Shown: positions 14,254 through 21,817 of the stretch, piece by piece
How the letters are laid out: every line of letters begins with the position of its first letter
How positions within the stretch are numbered: position 1 is the stretch's first letter
NCBI GenBank assembly: GCA_022865725.1
Contig: JALHTP010000437.1
Coordinates: 1 to 21,817, forward strand
Source: Methyloceanibacter sp.
GTDB lineage: Bacteria > Pseudomonadota > Alphaproteobacteria > Rhizobiales > Methyloligellaceae
Length of the DNA: 21,817 nucleotides
Direction of reading: 5' to 3'
Made by a program: the position numbers and the translations under genes
Notes under the pieces: model-generated
Told to the model about the DNA's origin: nothing
Databases searched by the model: none
Seen by the model: only the letters and a program-made list of their open reading frames with translations

Positions 14254-16689
14254 ATGACACCAGCTTCCAAACGCAAAGCCGCTGCCGCTTCGGAGTACGG
14301 CGCCGAGTCGATCAAGGTGCTGAAAGGCCTCGACGCCGTGCGCAAGCGGCCGGGCATGTATATCGGCGACACCGACGACGGCTCGGGCCTGCACCACATG
14401 GTCTACGAGGTGGTGGACAACGCCATCGACGAGGCGCTGGCCGGCTACGCGGACGAGATCCTGGTCACGCTGAACGCCGACGGCTCGGTGACGGTCGACG
14501 ACAATGGGCGTGGCATCCCGACCGAGATCCACAAGGGCGAAGGCGTCTCGGCGGCCGAAGTGATCATGACGCAGCTCCATGCCGGCGGGAAGTTCGATCA
14601 GGATTCCTACAAGGTGTCAGGCGGACTGCACGGCGTCGGCGTGTCGGTGGTCAACGCGCTGTCCAGCCGCCTCGATCTCACCATCTGGCGCGACGGCAAG
14701 GAGTACTTCATGCGCTTCGCCGACGGCGTGCCGGAGGCGCCGCTGAAAGCCATCGGCACGGTGGACGGCAAGACTGGCACGCGCATCAATTTCCTGCCGG
14801 CGACATCGACCTTCACCATGGTCGAGTTCGACTATGCGACGCTCGAGCATCGCCTGCGCGAACTCGCCTTTCTCAATTCCGGCGTGCGCATCGTGCTCGC
14901 CGACCATCGCGGGGTGGAGCCGAAGACCGAGGAGATGAACTATGAGGGCGGCCTGCGCGCCTTCGTCCGCTACCTCGACCGCACCAAGCATGCGCTGATC
15001 ACCGAGCCGATCGTGATCGAGAAGACGCAGTCGCGCATCACCATCGAGGCGGCGCTCTGGTGGAACGACAGCTACCACGAGAACGTGCTCTGCTTCACCA
15101 ACAACATCCCGCAGCGCGACGGCGGCACGCATTTGGCCGGCTTCCGCGCGGCGCTGACCCGCACCGTCAACACCTATGCCGCCTCGTCCGGCATCGCCAA
15201 GAAGGAGAAGGTGGCGCTGACCGGCGACGACGCCCGCGAAGGGCTCACTTGCGTGCTCTCGGTCAAGGTGCCCGACCCGAAATTCTCGAGCCAGACCAAG
15301 GATAAGCTGGTCTCCTCCGAGGTCCGCCCGGTGGTCGAAAGCATCATGGCCGACGCGCTGTCGGGATGGTTCGAGGAGAATCCCGGCGAGGCCCGCAACA
15401 TCGTGCAGAAGATCGTCGAGGCCGCGGCGGCGCGCGAAGCGGCGCGGAAAGCCCGCGAGCTGACCCGGCGCAAGGGCGCGCTCGACATGGCGTCCCTCCC
15501 CGGCAAGCTCGCCGACTGCCAGGAGCGCGATCCCGCCAAGTCCGAGCTGTTCCTGGTCGAGGGCGATTCAGCCGGCGGCAGCGCCAAGCAGGCGCGCGAC
15601 CGCGCCTTTCAGGCCGTGCTCCCCTTGCGCGGCAAGATCCTCAACGTGGAACGCGCGCGCTTCGACAAGATGCTGGGAAGCGCCGAGATCGGCACGCTGA
15701 TCACCGCGCTCGGCACGGGCATCGGCCATGACGAGTTCGATCTCAGCAAGCTCCGCTACCACAAGGTCATCATCATGACCGACGCCGATGTCGACGGCGC
15801 CCATATCCGCACCCTGCTGCTCACCTTCTTCTACCGGCAGATGCTGAAGCTGGTCGAGGCCGGGCATCTCTTCATCGCCCAGCCTCCCCTCTACAAGGTG
15901 AAGCGCGGCCAGTCCGAGCGCTACCTCAAGGACGAGAAGGCGCTCGAGGACTATCTCATCGGCGAGGGACTGGAGGACGTCGTGCTCATCACCGGCGACA
16001 ACGCGAGCCGCGGCGGCGGGGACCTGCGCGACATCGTTGAGACCGCGCGCAAGACCGGCGCGATCCTCAAAGGGCTGCATGGCCGCTATTCGCGCTTCAT
16101 CATCGAGCAGGCGGCGATCGCGGGCGTGCTCAATCCCAAGGTGCTGAAGGACGCCAAGCAGGCGCAAGCGGCCGCCGCCTATATCGCCAAGCGCCTCGAC
16201 GCTCTCTCGGAGGAGACCGAAAGGGGCTGGCATGCCGAGGCGCTGCCGGAGGGCGGCTTGCGCTTCTGGCGGGAGTTGCGCGGCGTCATGGAGTCCCACC
16301 TGATCGACGGGCCGTTCATCGCCTCCGCCGATGCGCTCAAGCTCGACAGCTTCGCCGAGCATCTGCAAGAGGTCTATGCCAAGCCCGCCACGCTCAAGCG
16401 CAAGGACGCGAACCTTGCCGTGCACGGGCCGAGCGAGCTGCTCGGCGCGGTGATGATTGCCGGCCGCAAGGGGCTTACGCTCCAGCGCTATAAGGGTCTC
16501 GGCGAGATGAACCCGGACCAGCTGTGGGACACCACGCTCGACCGCAGCACGCGCACCATCCTCCAGGTTAAGATCAAGGAAGGCGAGGACGCCGACGACG
16601 TCTTCTCGCGGCTGATGGGCGACGTGGTGGAGCCAAGGCGCGAGTTCATCCAGGCCAACGCGCTCCAGGTCGCCAATCTCGACGTGTGA
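14254..16689 (+). CDS. gyrB: DNA gyrase subunit B
   Basis: ATPase subunit of gyrase, which introduces negative supercoils together with GyrA. In 811 residues: GHKL ATPase domain with VYEVVDNAIDEALAG (the ATP-binding Asn and catalytic Glu region), DDNGRGIP, and GGLHGVGVSVVNALS; transducer domain; TOPRIM domain starting about residue 428 with LFLVEGDSAGGSAKQ, PLRGKILNVE, and the metal-binding MTDADVDGAHI (about 508-518); C-terminal QRYKGLGEMNPDQLWDTT. The last motif favours GyrB over ParE. ATG 14254 is preceded by AGGGA. Its stop overlaps the ribosome binding site of hicA. Confidence 0.97.
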   Translation: MTPASKRKAAAASEYGAESIKVLKGLDAVRKRPGMYIGDTDDGSGLHHMVYEVVDNAIDEALAGYADEILVTLNADGSVTVDDNGRGIPTEIHKGEGVSAAEVIMTQLHAGGKFDQDSYKVSGGLHGVGVSVVNALSSRLDLTIWRDGKEYFMRFADGVPEAPLKAIGTVDGKTGTRINFLPATSTFTMVEFDYATLEHRLRELAFLNSGVRIVLADHRGVEPKTEEMNYEGGLRAFVRYLDRTKHALITEPIVIEKTQSRITIEAALWWNDSYHENVLCFTNNIPQRDGGTHLAGFRAALTRTVNTYAASSGIAKKEKVALTGDDAREGLTCVLSVKVPDPKFSSQTKDKLVSSEVRPVVESIMADALSGWFEENPGEARNIVQKIVEAAAAREAARKARELTRRKGALDMASLPGKLADCQERDPAKSELFLVEGDSAGGSAKQARDRAFQAVLPLRGKILNVERARFDKMLGSAEIGTLITALGTGIGHDEFDLSKLRYHKVIIMTDADVDGAHIRTLLLTFFYRQMLKLVEAGHLFIAQPPLYKVKRGQSERYLKDEKALEDYLIGEGLEDVVLITGDNASRGGGDLRDIVETARKTGAILKGLHGRYSRFIIEQAAIAGVLNPKVLKDAKQAQAAAAYIAKRLDALSEETERGWHAEALPEGGLRFWRELRGVMESHLIDGPFIASADALKLDSFAEHLQEVYAKPATLKRKDANLAVHGPSELLGAVMIAGRKGLTLQRYKGLGEMNPDQLWDTTLDRSTRTILQVKIKEGEDADDVFSRLMGDVVEPRREFIQANALQVANLDV

Positions 16690-16698
16690 GGTTATAGG

Positions 16699-16890
16699 GT
16701 GCTCAGGGACAGCCGGGATATCGTGCGGCGTCTTGAGCGGGATGGTTTCGACCTCGTGTCAGCGCGAGGGTCGCACCATAAGTTCCGTCATCGAGAGAGG
16801 GCGCTGGTCGTCGTCCCGCATCCGAGGCGCGACTTGCCAAGGGGAACGGTAAGGTCCATCTACAAGCAAGCGGGTTGGGAGCCGGATTGA
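16699..16890 (+). CDS. hicA: HicA-type mRNA interferase toxin
   Basis: Small toxin (63 residues) that in this family cleaves mRNA and is neutralised by HicB. The double-stranded-RNA-binding-like fold is recognised by DIVRRLERDGFDLVSARGSHH, with the catalytic-histidine motif GSHHKFRH (24-31), and by the terminal GTVRSIYKQAGW. The start is GTG 16699; TGAGG (16687-16691) provides both the gyrB stop and the ribosome binding site, so translation may be coupled to gyrB. Toxin-first order with hicB downstream is standard for hicAB. Confidence 0.9.
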   Translation: MLRDSRDIVRRLERDGFDLVSARGSHHKFRHRERALVVVPHPRRDLPRGTVRSIYKQAGWEPD

Positions 16891-16897
16891 GGTAGAC

Positions 16898-17185
16898 GTG
16901 CCGCACTACATCGCGATCATCCACAAAGAGCCGGGGTCGATCTACGGGGTGTCTTTCCCCGACCTGCCAGGTGTGGTCGCCGCTGCCGAGAGTCTGGATG
17001 CCGCGCTCTCCGAGGCCGCCGAAGCACTTGCCTTCGCCGCAGAGGACTGGGAGCAACTGACGGGAACGCCATTGCCTCTCCCCCGCAGCCTCGAAGCATT
17101 GCAGGCCGATTCCGAATTCGCATCCATGGCCGACAAGGCCGTCGTGGCCGCCGTGCCCCTTACTGCTCATATTGTAGCGGCCTGA
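16898..17185 (+). CDS. hicB: HicB-type antitoxin, short form without C-terminal DNA-binding region
   Basis: Antitoxin partner of HicA, 95 residues. The N-terminal partial RNase H-like fold is clear: HYIAIIHKEPGSIYGVSFPD, LPGVVAAAESLDAALSEAAEAL, then LPLPRSLEALQADSEF and a final VVAAVPL strand. Canonical HicB proteins of about 130 residues continue from this strand into a ribbon-helix-helix or helix-turn-helix domain; this one ends 7 residues later. No such domain follows in another frame within the next ~100 bases as far as I can read. Start is GTG 16898; TGAGG (16888-16892) is both the hicA stop and the ribosome binding site, five bases from the start. Confidence 0.88.
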   Translation: MPHYIAIIHKEPGSIYGVSFPDLPGVVAAAESLDAALSEAAEALAFAAEDWEQLTGTPLPLPRSLEALQADSEFASMADKAVVAAVPLTAHIVAA

Positions 17186-17335
17186 CGACAAAAGCTCACC
17201 TGCGCCTCGCTTGGTGCCTCAATCCTTTAACATTGTGTCAATCCGGAACGCCTAGCCTCGTCCTTCTGAGGTTCGTATGCGCCCGCACGGGCTCCAGCGC
17301 TCCTCGCCTTGGCTTGCCAGGAAGGGCAGGACATC

Positions 17336-19366
17336 ATGCAAGGCGCGCGGCGGAACGCGAGGCCCGGCGCTAAAGTGCAACGCCGCAGCGAACCGAATTT
17401 CGGCGCGCGGCGCGGGACCCCGCGTTCGAGAGCCAAGCGGCGCAGGCCCTCGAAGCTAAAGCGATGGGTGGCCCGCCATCCTTGGCTCTATCGGGGCATT
17501 CGCTTCTCGCTGCTCGCCGCCATCTGGGGCTGCATCGTGCTCGGCGCGGCCGTGATCTATTTCATCGCCAGCGTTCCCGATCCCGTCATCGCCGCGCTCG
17601 ACGACCGGCCGCCCAATGTCACGATCCTCGCCCAAGACGGCACCGTGCTCGCCGAGCGGGGCTTGCGCCGCGGCCATGTGCGCCTCGACATGCTGCCGCG
17701 TTACCTCATCCAGGCCGTGCTCTCCACGGAGGACCGCCGCTTCTACTCGCATTTCGGCATCGACCCTCTCGGCCTCGTCCGCGCCTCCTTCGCCAACGCC
17801 TCCGCCGGCAGCGTGGTCGAGGGCGGCTCGACCATCACCCAGCAGCTTGCCAAGAACCTCTTTCTGAGCCCCACGCGCACCATCACGCGAAAGCTCGAAG
17901 AGGTGATCTATGCGATTTGGCTCGAGCAGCGCTTCAGCAAGGACGAGATCCTCGAGCTCTATCTCAACCGGGTCTATTTCGGCGGCGGCACCTACGGGGT
18001 CGAGGCGGCCTCGCGCCGTTATTTCGGCAAGTCGGCGCGCTTCGTCACGCTCTCGCAAGCCGCACTGCTGGCGGGGCTGCTCAAGGCGCCGTCGCGCTAT
18101 GCGCCGACGCGCAGCGTGAAGCTCGCTACCGCGCGGGTGGACGAGGTGATCGACAATATGGTCGAGGCCGGGTTCCTCACCCCGGAGCAGGCGCGAGGCG
18201 CAAGCCAGCTTCCGCTCAAGCTGTCCGCCAAGGGAGACGATACCGGCTACCCCTATCCCGTAGACTTCGTGGCCGAGCTCTTGCCTGAACTGGTCGGCGA
18301 GCAGGACGGCGACCTGATCGTCGAGACGACCATCGACGCCGGTCTACAGCGGGTCTCGCAGCAGGCGCTGCGGCGTCTCCTCGACACCGAGGGCGCCGAT
18401 CTCGACGCCGGCGAAGGGGCCGTCGTGGTGCTCGATCCTCTTGGCGGGGTCAAGGCCCTGGTCGGCGGCCGCTCCTACTCGACGAGCCCGTTCGACCGCG
18501 CGCTGAAAGCGCTCCGCCAGCCTGGCTCCGCCTTCAAGCCTTTCGTCTATCTCGCCGCACTGGAGAGCGGCTACACGCCCGATTCGGTCGCCTATGACGG
18601 GCCGACGACGGTGGCCGGCTGGTCGCCGCGCAACTATACCGGCCTGTATCAGGGCGAGATCACCTTGCGGGACGCGCTCGCCCAGTCGATCAACACGGTG
18701 GCGGCGCGGCTCGCCGCCGAGGTCGGGCCCTGGCGCGTGGTGCGCGCGGCGCGGCGGCTCGGCATTCATTCCAAGCTGCACGACCAGCCCTCCATCGCGC
18801 TCGGCACGGCGGAGGTCACCCTGCTCGAGCTGACAGGCGCCTACACGCCCTTCGCCAACGGCGGCCAGGGCGTGCTGCCCCATATCATCACCCGGGTGCG
18901 GAACGGCGACGGGAAGCTGCTCTATGAGCGCCGGCGCTCGACCACAGGACAGGTCGTGGCGCTGCAATTTGTCGGCGCCATGAACGACATGATGTACACC
19001 ACGGTCACGCGCGGCACCGGCAAGCAGGCGGCGATCGAAGGTCAGGTGGCGGCCGGCAAGACCGGCACCACCCAGAGCTTCCGCGACGCCTGGTTCGTCG
19101 GCTACACGGCGCACTATGTGGCCGGGGTGTGGGTCGGCAACGACAACGGCTCGCGCATGAAGAAGGTCACGGGCGGAACGCTGCCGGCGCGGCTCTGGCA
19201 CGACATCATGGTCTATGCCCACCGGGACAAGACGCCCCTGCCGCTTCCCGGCACGCGCGCGCCGCGGCTCGATGCGATCGCGCGTCTCCCCTGGAATGGA
19301 CCCGAGGCCAAGGCGGACGACCAGCCGCTGTTCCGCCGGGTCTTCGGCATCCTCGCAGGTCAGTAG
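17336..19366 (+). CDS. class A penicillin-binding protein (PBP1A family transglycosylase/transpeptidase)
   Basis: Bifunctional peptidoglycan synthase in the inner membrane, polymerising glycan strands and cross-linking peptides. In 676 residues: a very basic cytoplasmic N-terminus (1-55), one transmembrane helix (about 58-78), the GT51 glycosyltransferase domain with STEDRRFYSHFG (catalytic E132) and EGGSTITQQLAKNL (162-175), and a transpeptidase domain with SxxK at S398-K401 (PGSAFK), SIN at 451-453 and KTG at 575-577. All catalytic motifs are intact. I start at ATG 17336, preceded by AGGA; a TTG at 17309 would add nine residues. At about 680 residues it is a compact PBP1 without the longer C-terminal extensions of some PBP1A proteins. 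Confidence 0.93.
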   Translation: MQGARRNARPGAKVQRRSEPNFGARRGTPRSRAKRRRPSKLKRWVARHPWLYRGIRFSLLAAIWGCIVLGAAVIYFIASVPDPVIAALDDRPPNVTILAQDGTVLAERGLRRGHVRLDMLPRYLIQAVLSTEDRRFYSHFGIDPLGLVRASFANASAGSVVEGGSTITQQLAKNLFLSPTRTITRKLEEVIYAIWLEQRFSKDEILELYLNRVYFGGGTYGVEAASRRYFGKSARFVTLSQAALLAGLLKAPSRYAPTRSVKLATARVDEVIDNMVEAGFLTPEQARGASQLPLKLSAKGDDTGYPYPVDFVAELLPELVGEQDGDLIVETTIDAGLQRVSQQALRRLLDTEGADLDAGEGAVVVLDPLGGVKALVGGRSYSTSPFDRALKALRQPGSAFKPFVYLAALESGYTPDSVAYDGPTTVAGWSPRNYTGLYQGEITLRDALAQSINTVAARLAAEVGPWRVVRAARRLGIHSKLHDQPSIALGTAEVTLLELTGAYTPFANGGQGVLPHIITRVRNGDGKLLYERRRSTTGQVVALQFVGAMNDMMYTTVTRGTGKQAAIEGQVAAGKTGTTQSFRDAWFVGYTAHYVAGVWVGNDNGSRMKKVTGGTLPARLWHDIMVYAHRDKTPLPLPGTRAPRLDAIARLPWNGPEAKADDQPLFRRVFGILAGQ

Positions 19367-19401
19367 CAGCGCCTTCGCCGCCTGCTTCCCCCTCACCCCA
19401 G

Positions 19402-19424
19402 CCCTCTCCCCGCCGGGGAGAGGG
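19402..19424. terminator. strong hairpin between convergent genes
   Basis: CCCTCTCCCCG (19402-19412) and CGGGGAGAGGG (19414-19424) are exact reverse complements around one base; in practice the inner pairs form the loop. It lies between the PBP stop (19366) and the YgjP-like stop (19431), where one element could end both transcripts. There is no T-run. The flanking CCCTCACCCCAGCCCTCTCC is typical of a dispersed repeat unit in GC-rich proteobacteria. Confidence 0.55.
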
Positions 19425-19430
19425 AGCATG

Positions 19431-20273
19431 CTATTCGATGCTGCGCTTCGGCGAGGTCCCGGTCGAAGCGTGCGGCATCTCGCCTGCGCCATAGCGATGC
19501 AGGCTCGCGCCATGCTTCCTGAGCCAGCCTCGCGCCTCCTCCATGCGCGGCATGGTGCGCTCGACCAGCGCCCAGAAGCGCGGCCCGTGATTCATGTGGC
19601 CGAGATGGGCGACCTCGTGCGCGGCGAGATAATCGAGCACGAAGGGCGGCGCCAGCACCAGGCGCCAGGAGAAGGACAGCGCTCCGCTCGTCGAGCACGA
19701 TCCCCAGCGCGTGGTCTGGTCGCGCACATAGAGGCGCTTCGGCATGAGATCGAGGCGTTTGGCATGGAGCGCGACGCGCGTCTTGAGATCGAGATGCGCC
19801 TGACGCTTCAGCCAGTCGAGCAGACGGCGCGGCGCGTGCTCCTCCTCGCCCGTCACATGCAGACGCGGCAGCCTTCTGATGCCCACGCGTGCGCCCTCGG
19901 GCCAGGCAGGAGCGGCCTTGGCATCTTCCGGCTCCTCGATCCACACCACGCCGCGGCGGCGCACCGAGCCCGCGAAGCGGAGCACATGGGCGAAGCCGCG
20001 GATCGGCACGATGGCCCCATGGGTGAAGGGCACCGGCTCCGACAATCCCGCGACCCGCTCCTTCAGCCAATCGAGATGGCGCGAGAGAAACTCGTCGGCG
20101 TCGGCGAAGCTCGAATAAAGCGGCATGGTGAGCACGGCGCCGCGACGCGCTTCGCTCACCTGCAGGCTGAAGCGGCGCGCGCGCGCGCTCCGTCTCAGCA
20201 CCATAGGAATATTGAGTCCGCGGATCTTGACCTCGATGGTCTCGCCGCGTGCGAGATTGAGGCGCTTAAGCAT
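19431..20273 (-). CDS. YgjP/SprT-like zinc metallopeptidase domain protein (DUF45, M48-like)
   Basis: A 280-residue protein of the YgjP (DUF45) family, often annotated M48 family metallopeptidase; physiological substrate unknown. The zinc site is HEVAHLGHMNH: H219, E220, H223, third ligand H229. The preceding TTRWGSCSTSGALSFSWRL (about 187-205) is the diagnostic RWGSC motif. N-terminal residues 1-110 form the usual beta-rich domain starting LKRLNLARGE. A charged segment (about 113-147) precedes the catalytic half. No signal peptide is seen, so probably cytoplasmic. ATG 20273 is preceded by AGGGAG eight bases away; an upstream start at 20330 adds a non-homologous tail. It converges on the PBP gene. 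Confidence 0.88.
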   Translation of the reverse strand: MLKRLNLARGETIEVKIRGLNIPMVLRRSARARRFSLQVSEARRGAVLTMPLYSSFADADEFLSRHLDWLKERVAGLSEPVPFTHGAIVPIRGFAHVLRFAGSVRRRGVVWIEEPEDAKAAPAWPEGARVGIRRLPRLHVTGEEEHAPRRLLDWLKRQAHLDLKTRVALHAKRLDLMPKRLYVRDQTTRWGSCSTSGALSFSWRLVLAPPFVLDYLAAHEVAHLGHMNHGPRFWALVERTMPRMEEARGWLRKHGASLHRYGAGEMPHASTGTSPKRSIE

Positions 20274-20359
20274 GGTTACGCTCCCTACTGCCGTCGGGGC
20301 CCACCGATTCGGCGGCGAGTACAGTAGCACAGGGTTTTGTGGGAGCGCTCGCCCCTGCT

Positions 20360-21631
20360 TTAGGCAGTGCGGCCGAAGGCCCTCGCCAAGACCCCTCTGC
20401 GCCGCTGGTGCAAGGCGATGAAATCGCGGATTTTCGGCACTATTTCGTCACGGAATCGCGATCCATTGAAAACGCCGTAATGGCCGACGCCAGGCTGCAG
20501 ATGGTGCGCGCGCAGGGAGTCGGCGAGGTTGGTGCACAATATTTGTGCAGCGAACGTCTGGCCGATCCCGGAAATATCGTCTTTCTCCCCTTCCACCGTC
20601 ATGAGCGCCACTTTTTGGATCTTGCTCGGGTCCACCAGCCGGTTGCGATGCACCATTTGGCCCTTGGGAAGCTTGTGCTCGAGGAAGACCGTCTCGATCG
20701 TCTGTAGGTAGTATTCGGCGGAAAGGTCCATCACCGCGAGAAATTCATCGTAGAACTCGCGATGCTTGTCGGCGGAATCGCCGTCCCCCCTGATCAGATT
20801 ATGGAACAGGTCGCGATGCGCCGTGACGTGGCGATCGAAATTCATGCCCATGAAGCCGCTGAGCTGGAGGAACCCCGGATAGACCATGCGCATCACGCCG
20901 GGATAAGGCCACGGAACCTGGGTGATGACGTTGCGTTGGAACCAATTCAACGAGCGGCCCGCGGCAAAGCGGTTCACCGCGGTCGGGCTCTCGCGCGTAT
21001 CGATGGGGCCGGCCATGAGGATCATGGAGCGCGGGATGGCGCGGTCGCCTGCGGCCTCCATCAGCGCCACCGCGGCGAAGACCGGGACGGTCGGCTGGCA
21101 AACCGCCATAACATGCACGTTGCCCTCGAAAAACTGAATGAATTCAGTAACGTAATCGATGTAGTCATCGAGGTCGAAGGAGCCGGCCGCGCGCGGCACG
21201 AAGCGGGCGTCCTGCCATTCGGTGACATAGACGTCGGCATGCGGGAGGAGATCGCGCACCGTCCCGCGCAGCAGCGTCGAGAAATGCCCGGCCATGGGCG
21301 CCACGACCAGGATCTTCGGGTCGTTGAGGTGGCGCCAGCGCGACACGTCCCGCTCGAAATGGACGAGATTGCAGAAGGGCTTGGCGATCAGCGTGCGCTC
21401 CCTGACGGCGACCTTGTGGCCCTTCACCTCGGTCTCGTGGATGTCCCAGGCGGGCTTGCGGTAGCGCCGCGTGGTGCGCTCGAACAGCTCGAGCGCCGCC
21501 GCCGCGCTCCGGCCAATGGCCGTATACGACGCGGGATTGAGCGGATTGCGGAATAAGAGCCGGCAGGCATCCGCCGCGGCCCTGGCGGGGCTTAAGGCGG
21601 CCTGGTTCAGCTCGTACAGGTGATAGAGCAT
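20360..21631 (-). CDS. phaZ: intracellular polyhydroxyalkanoate (PHB) depolymerase
   Basis: Mobilises stored poly-3-hydroxybutyrate from cytoplasmic granules. The 423-residue protein starts MLYHLYELNQAALSPARAAA, typical of intracellular PhaZ, and has an alpha/beta-hydrolase core with cysteine nucleophile C178 in VMAVCQPTVP, D351 (or D352) in EGEKDDISG and H384 in GVGHYGVFNG. These align with the C183-D355-H388 triad of Ralstonia eutropha PhaZ1. No signal peptide, as expected. ATG 21631 is preceded by GAGAGG eight bases away; an upstream start at 21661 is less family-like. The 170 bases upstream carry a promoter, a GANTC inverted repeat and a TTGCA-N-TGCAA palindrome. Confidence 0.93.
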   Translation of the reverse strand: MLYHLYELNQAALSPARAAADACRLLFRNPLNPASYTAIGRSAAAALELFERTTRRYRKPAWDIHETEVKGHKVAVRERTLIAKPFCNLVHFERDVSRWRHLNDPKILVVAPMAGHFSTLLRGTVRDLLPHADVYVTEWQDARFVPRAAGSFDLDDYIDYVTEFIQFFEGNVHVMAVCQPTVPVFAAVALMEAAGDRAIPRSMILMAGPIDTRESPTAVNRFAAGRSLNWFQRNVITQVPWPYPGVMRMVYPGFLQLSGFMGMNFDRHVTAHRDLFHNLIRGDGDSADKHREFYDEFLAVMDLSAEYYLQTIETVFLEHKLPKGQMVHRNRLVDPSKIQKVALMTVEGEKDDISGIGQTFAAQILCTNLADSLRAHHLQPGVGHYGVFNGSRFRDEIVPKIRDFIALHQRRRGVLARAFGRTA

Positions 21632-21652
21632 CCCTCGACCTCTCGCTGACAA

Positions 21653-21673
21653 CTGCATCATAGATGCTGCATC
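21653..21673. repeat. paired CTGCATC repeats upstream of phaZ
   Basis: CTGCATC occurs twice, 14 bases apart (21653-21659 and 21667-21673), and GCATC/GATGC (21655-21659 / 21663-21667) forms an inverted repeat. This overlaps the predicted -10 and start region of phaZ, so it could be an operator; it is also TGC-rich like PhaR sites. Confidence 0.4.
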
Positions 21674-21683
21674 GCGGAATCAA
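21657..21683 (-). promoter_or_regulatory. candidate phaZ promoter
   Basis: On the minus strand, TTGATT (complement of 21678-21683) and TATGAT (complement of 21657-21662) are separated by 15 bases, shorter than the ideal 17. The -10 is good and the distance to the phaZ start is suitable. The -35 overlaps the inverted repeat GAATCA/TGATTC. Confidence 0.4.
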
Positions 21684-21693
21684 ATGGTGATTC
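21677..21693. promoter_or_regulatory. inverted repeat with two GANTC (CcrM-type) sites
   Basis: GAATCA (21677-21682), AATGG spacer, TGATTC (21688-21693). Each arm contains GANTC, the methylation target of the alphaproteobacterial cell-cycle methyltransferase CcrM. It overlaps the candidate phaZ -35, so methylation state could influence phaZ; this is inference. Confidence 0.45.
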
Positions 21694-21697
21694 TATG

Positions 21698-21708
21698 TTG
21701 CAATGCAA
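21698..21708. promoter_or_regulatory. TTGCA-A-TGCAA palindrome upstream of phaZ
   Basis: A perfect 5-bp inverted repeat with one central base, 67-77 bases upstream of the phaZ ATG. Same pattern as TTGCAGTGCAA at 4441-4451 upstream of ubiE/mutM. On the minus strand both are followed by a similar ACA(A)TAG extension. I infer a common regulator, possibly PhaR, which is known in alphaproteobacteria to bind TGC/GCA-rich sites at PHA genes. Confidence 0.55.
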
Positions 21709-21800
21709 TTACAGCGTGTCGCGGTGGCTAATCTGCCACGCGGCTAAAGGTAGCGACGGAGAGTTTCGGTTATTTTTGAGGCAGGCGTTCCATAGGGAAA

Positions 21801-21817
21801 ATGAGCGATGTATTCAC
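21801..21817 (+). CDS. possible start of a divergent gene, only five codons visible
   Basis: ATG at 21801 reads MSDVF and runs off the window. AGGGA (from 21794) gives a well-placed ribosome binding site. Because phaZ is often divergent from the PHA synthase gene phaC in Hyphomicrobiales, phaC is the natural guess, but five residues cannot establish it. Confidence 0.35.

Noticed and set aside
17186..17335. Promoter for the penicillin-binding protein gene
   Set aside because: The gap contains AT-rich TTTAACATTGTG, but no -35/-10 pair with acceptable spacing could be found on the plus strand.
1..21817. CRISPR arrays, tRNA or rRNA genes, insertion sequences
   Set aside because: No regularly spaced direct repeats, no cloverleaf with a GTTCGANTC-type arm, no rRNA-like segments and no transposase were seen on reading both strands.

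Overview
This GC-rich window looks like the dnaA/gyrB region of an alphaproteobacterial chromosome, most likely Hyphomicrobiales (Rhizobiales). The support is the gene order and protein style: ubiE-ubiB-coaBC-dut on one side, mutM and a crotonase on the other, then rpsT and dnaA-dnaN-recF-gyrB, with an intracellular PHB depolymerase at the right edge. I cannot name a genus from sequence alone.

Left arm (1-4400, minus strand): ubiE and ubiB (ubiquinone), coaBC (coenzyme A) and dut (dUTP hydrolysis) run leftward, followed by the first codons of a ThiF/MoeB-type adenylyltransferase. A composite palindromic repeat sits between ubiB and coaBC, and a short palindrome between dut and moeB/thiF. Divergently, mutM and an enoyl-CoA hydratase run rightward (4491-6222). 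The ubiE/mutM gap carries a TTGCA-N-TGCAA palindrome.

Likely accessory block (6243-8630, minus strand): a UDP-glucuronate 4-epimerase-type sugar-nucleotide enzyme and, downstream of it, a TIR-transmembrane-TPR protein. The block separates the mutM/crotonase pair from rpsT. The TIR protein is the most intriguing single gene in the window; its physiological role is unknown.

Replication core (8748-16689, plus strand): rpsT has a clear sigma70-type promoter. A 568-base non-coding stretch (9129-9696) follows, dense in hairpins, with a second good promoter whose -35 element lies inside an inverted repeat and a terminator-like hairpin in the leader. Then come a small rhodanese, dnaA, dnaN, recF (4-base overlap with dnaN) and gyrB. 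I see no consensus DnaA boxes, so I do not call oriC here.

Right arm: a compact hicAB toxin-antitoxin pair is tucked behind gyrB, each gene using a TGAGG in which the upstream stop overlaps the ribosome binding site. The HicB is short and lacks the usual C-terminal DNA-binding region. A class A penicillin-binding protein follows, convergent with a YgjP/SprT-like zinc metallopeptidase across a strong hairpin. Last is an intracellular PHB depolymerase (phaZ), whose upstream region has a second TTGCA-N-TGCAA palindrome and a GANTC-containing inverted repeat. A plus-strand start codon with a ribosome binding site lies at the very end.

Most of the window is ordinary housekeeping sequence. The points worth follow-up are the shared TTGCANTGCAA sites, the TIR-TPR gene, the structured leader upstream of the rhodanese/dnaA, and the truncated HicB.
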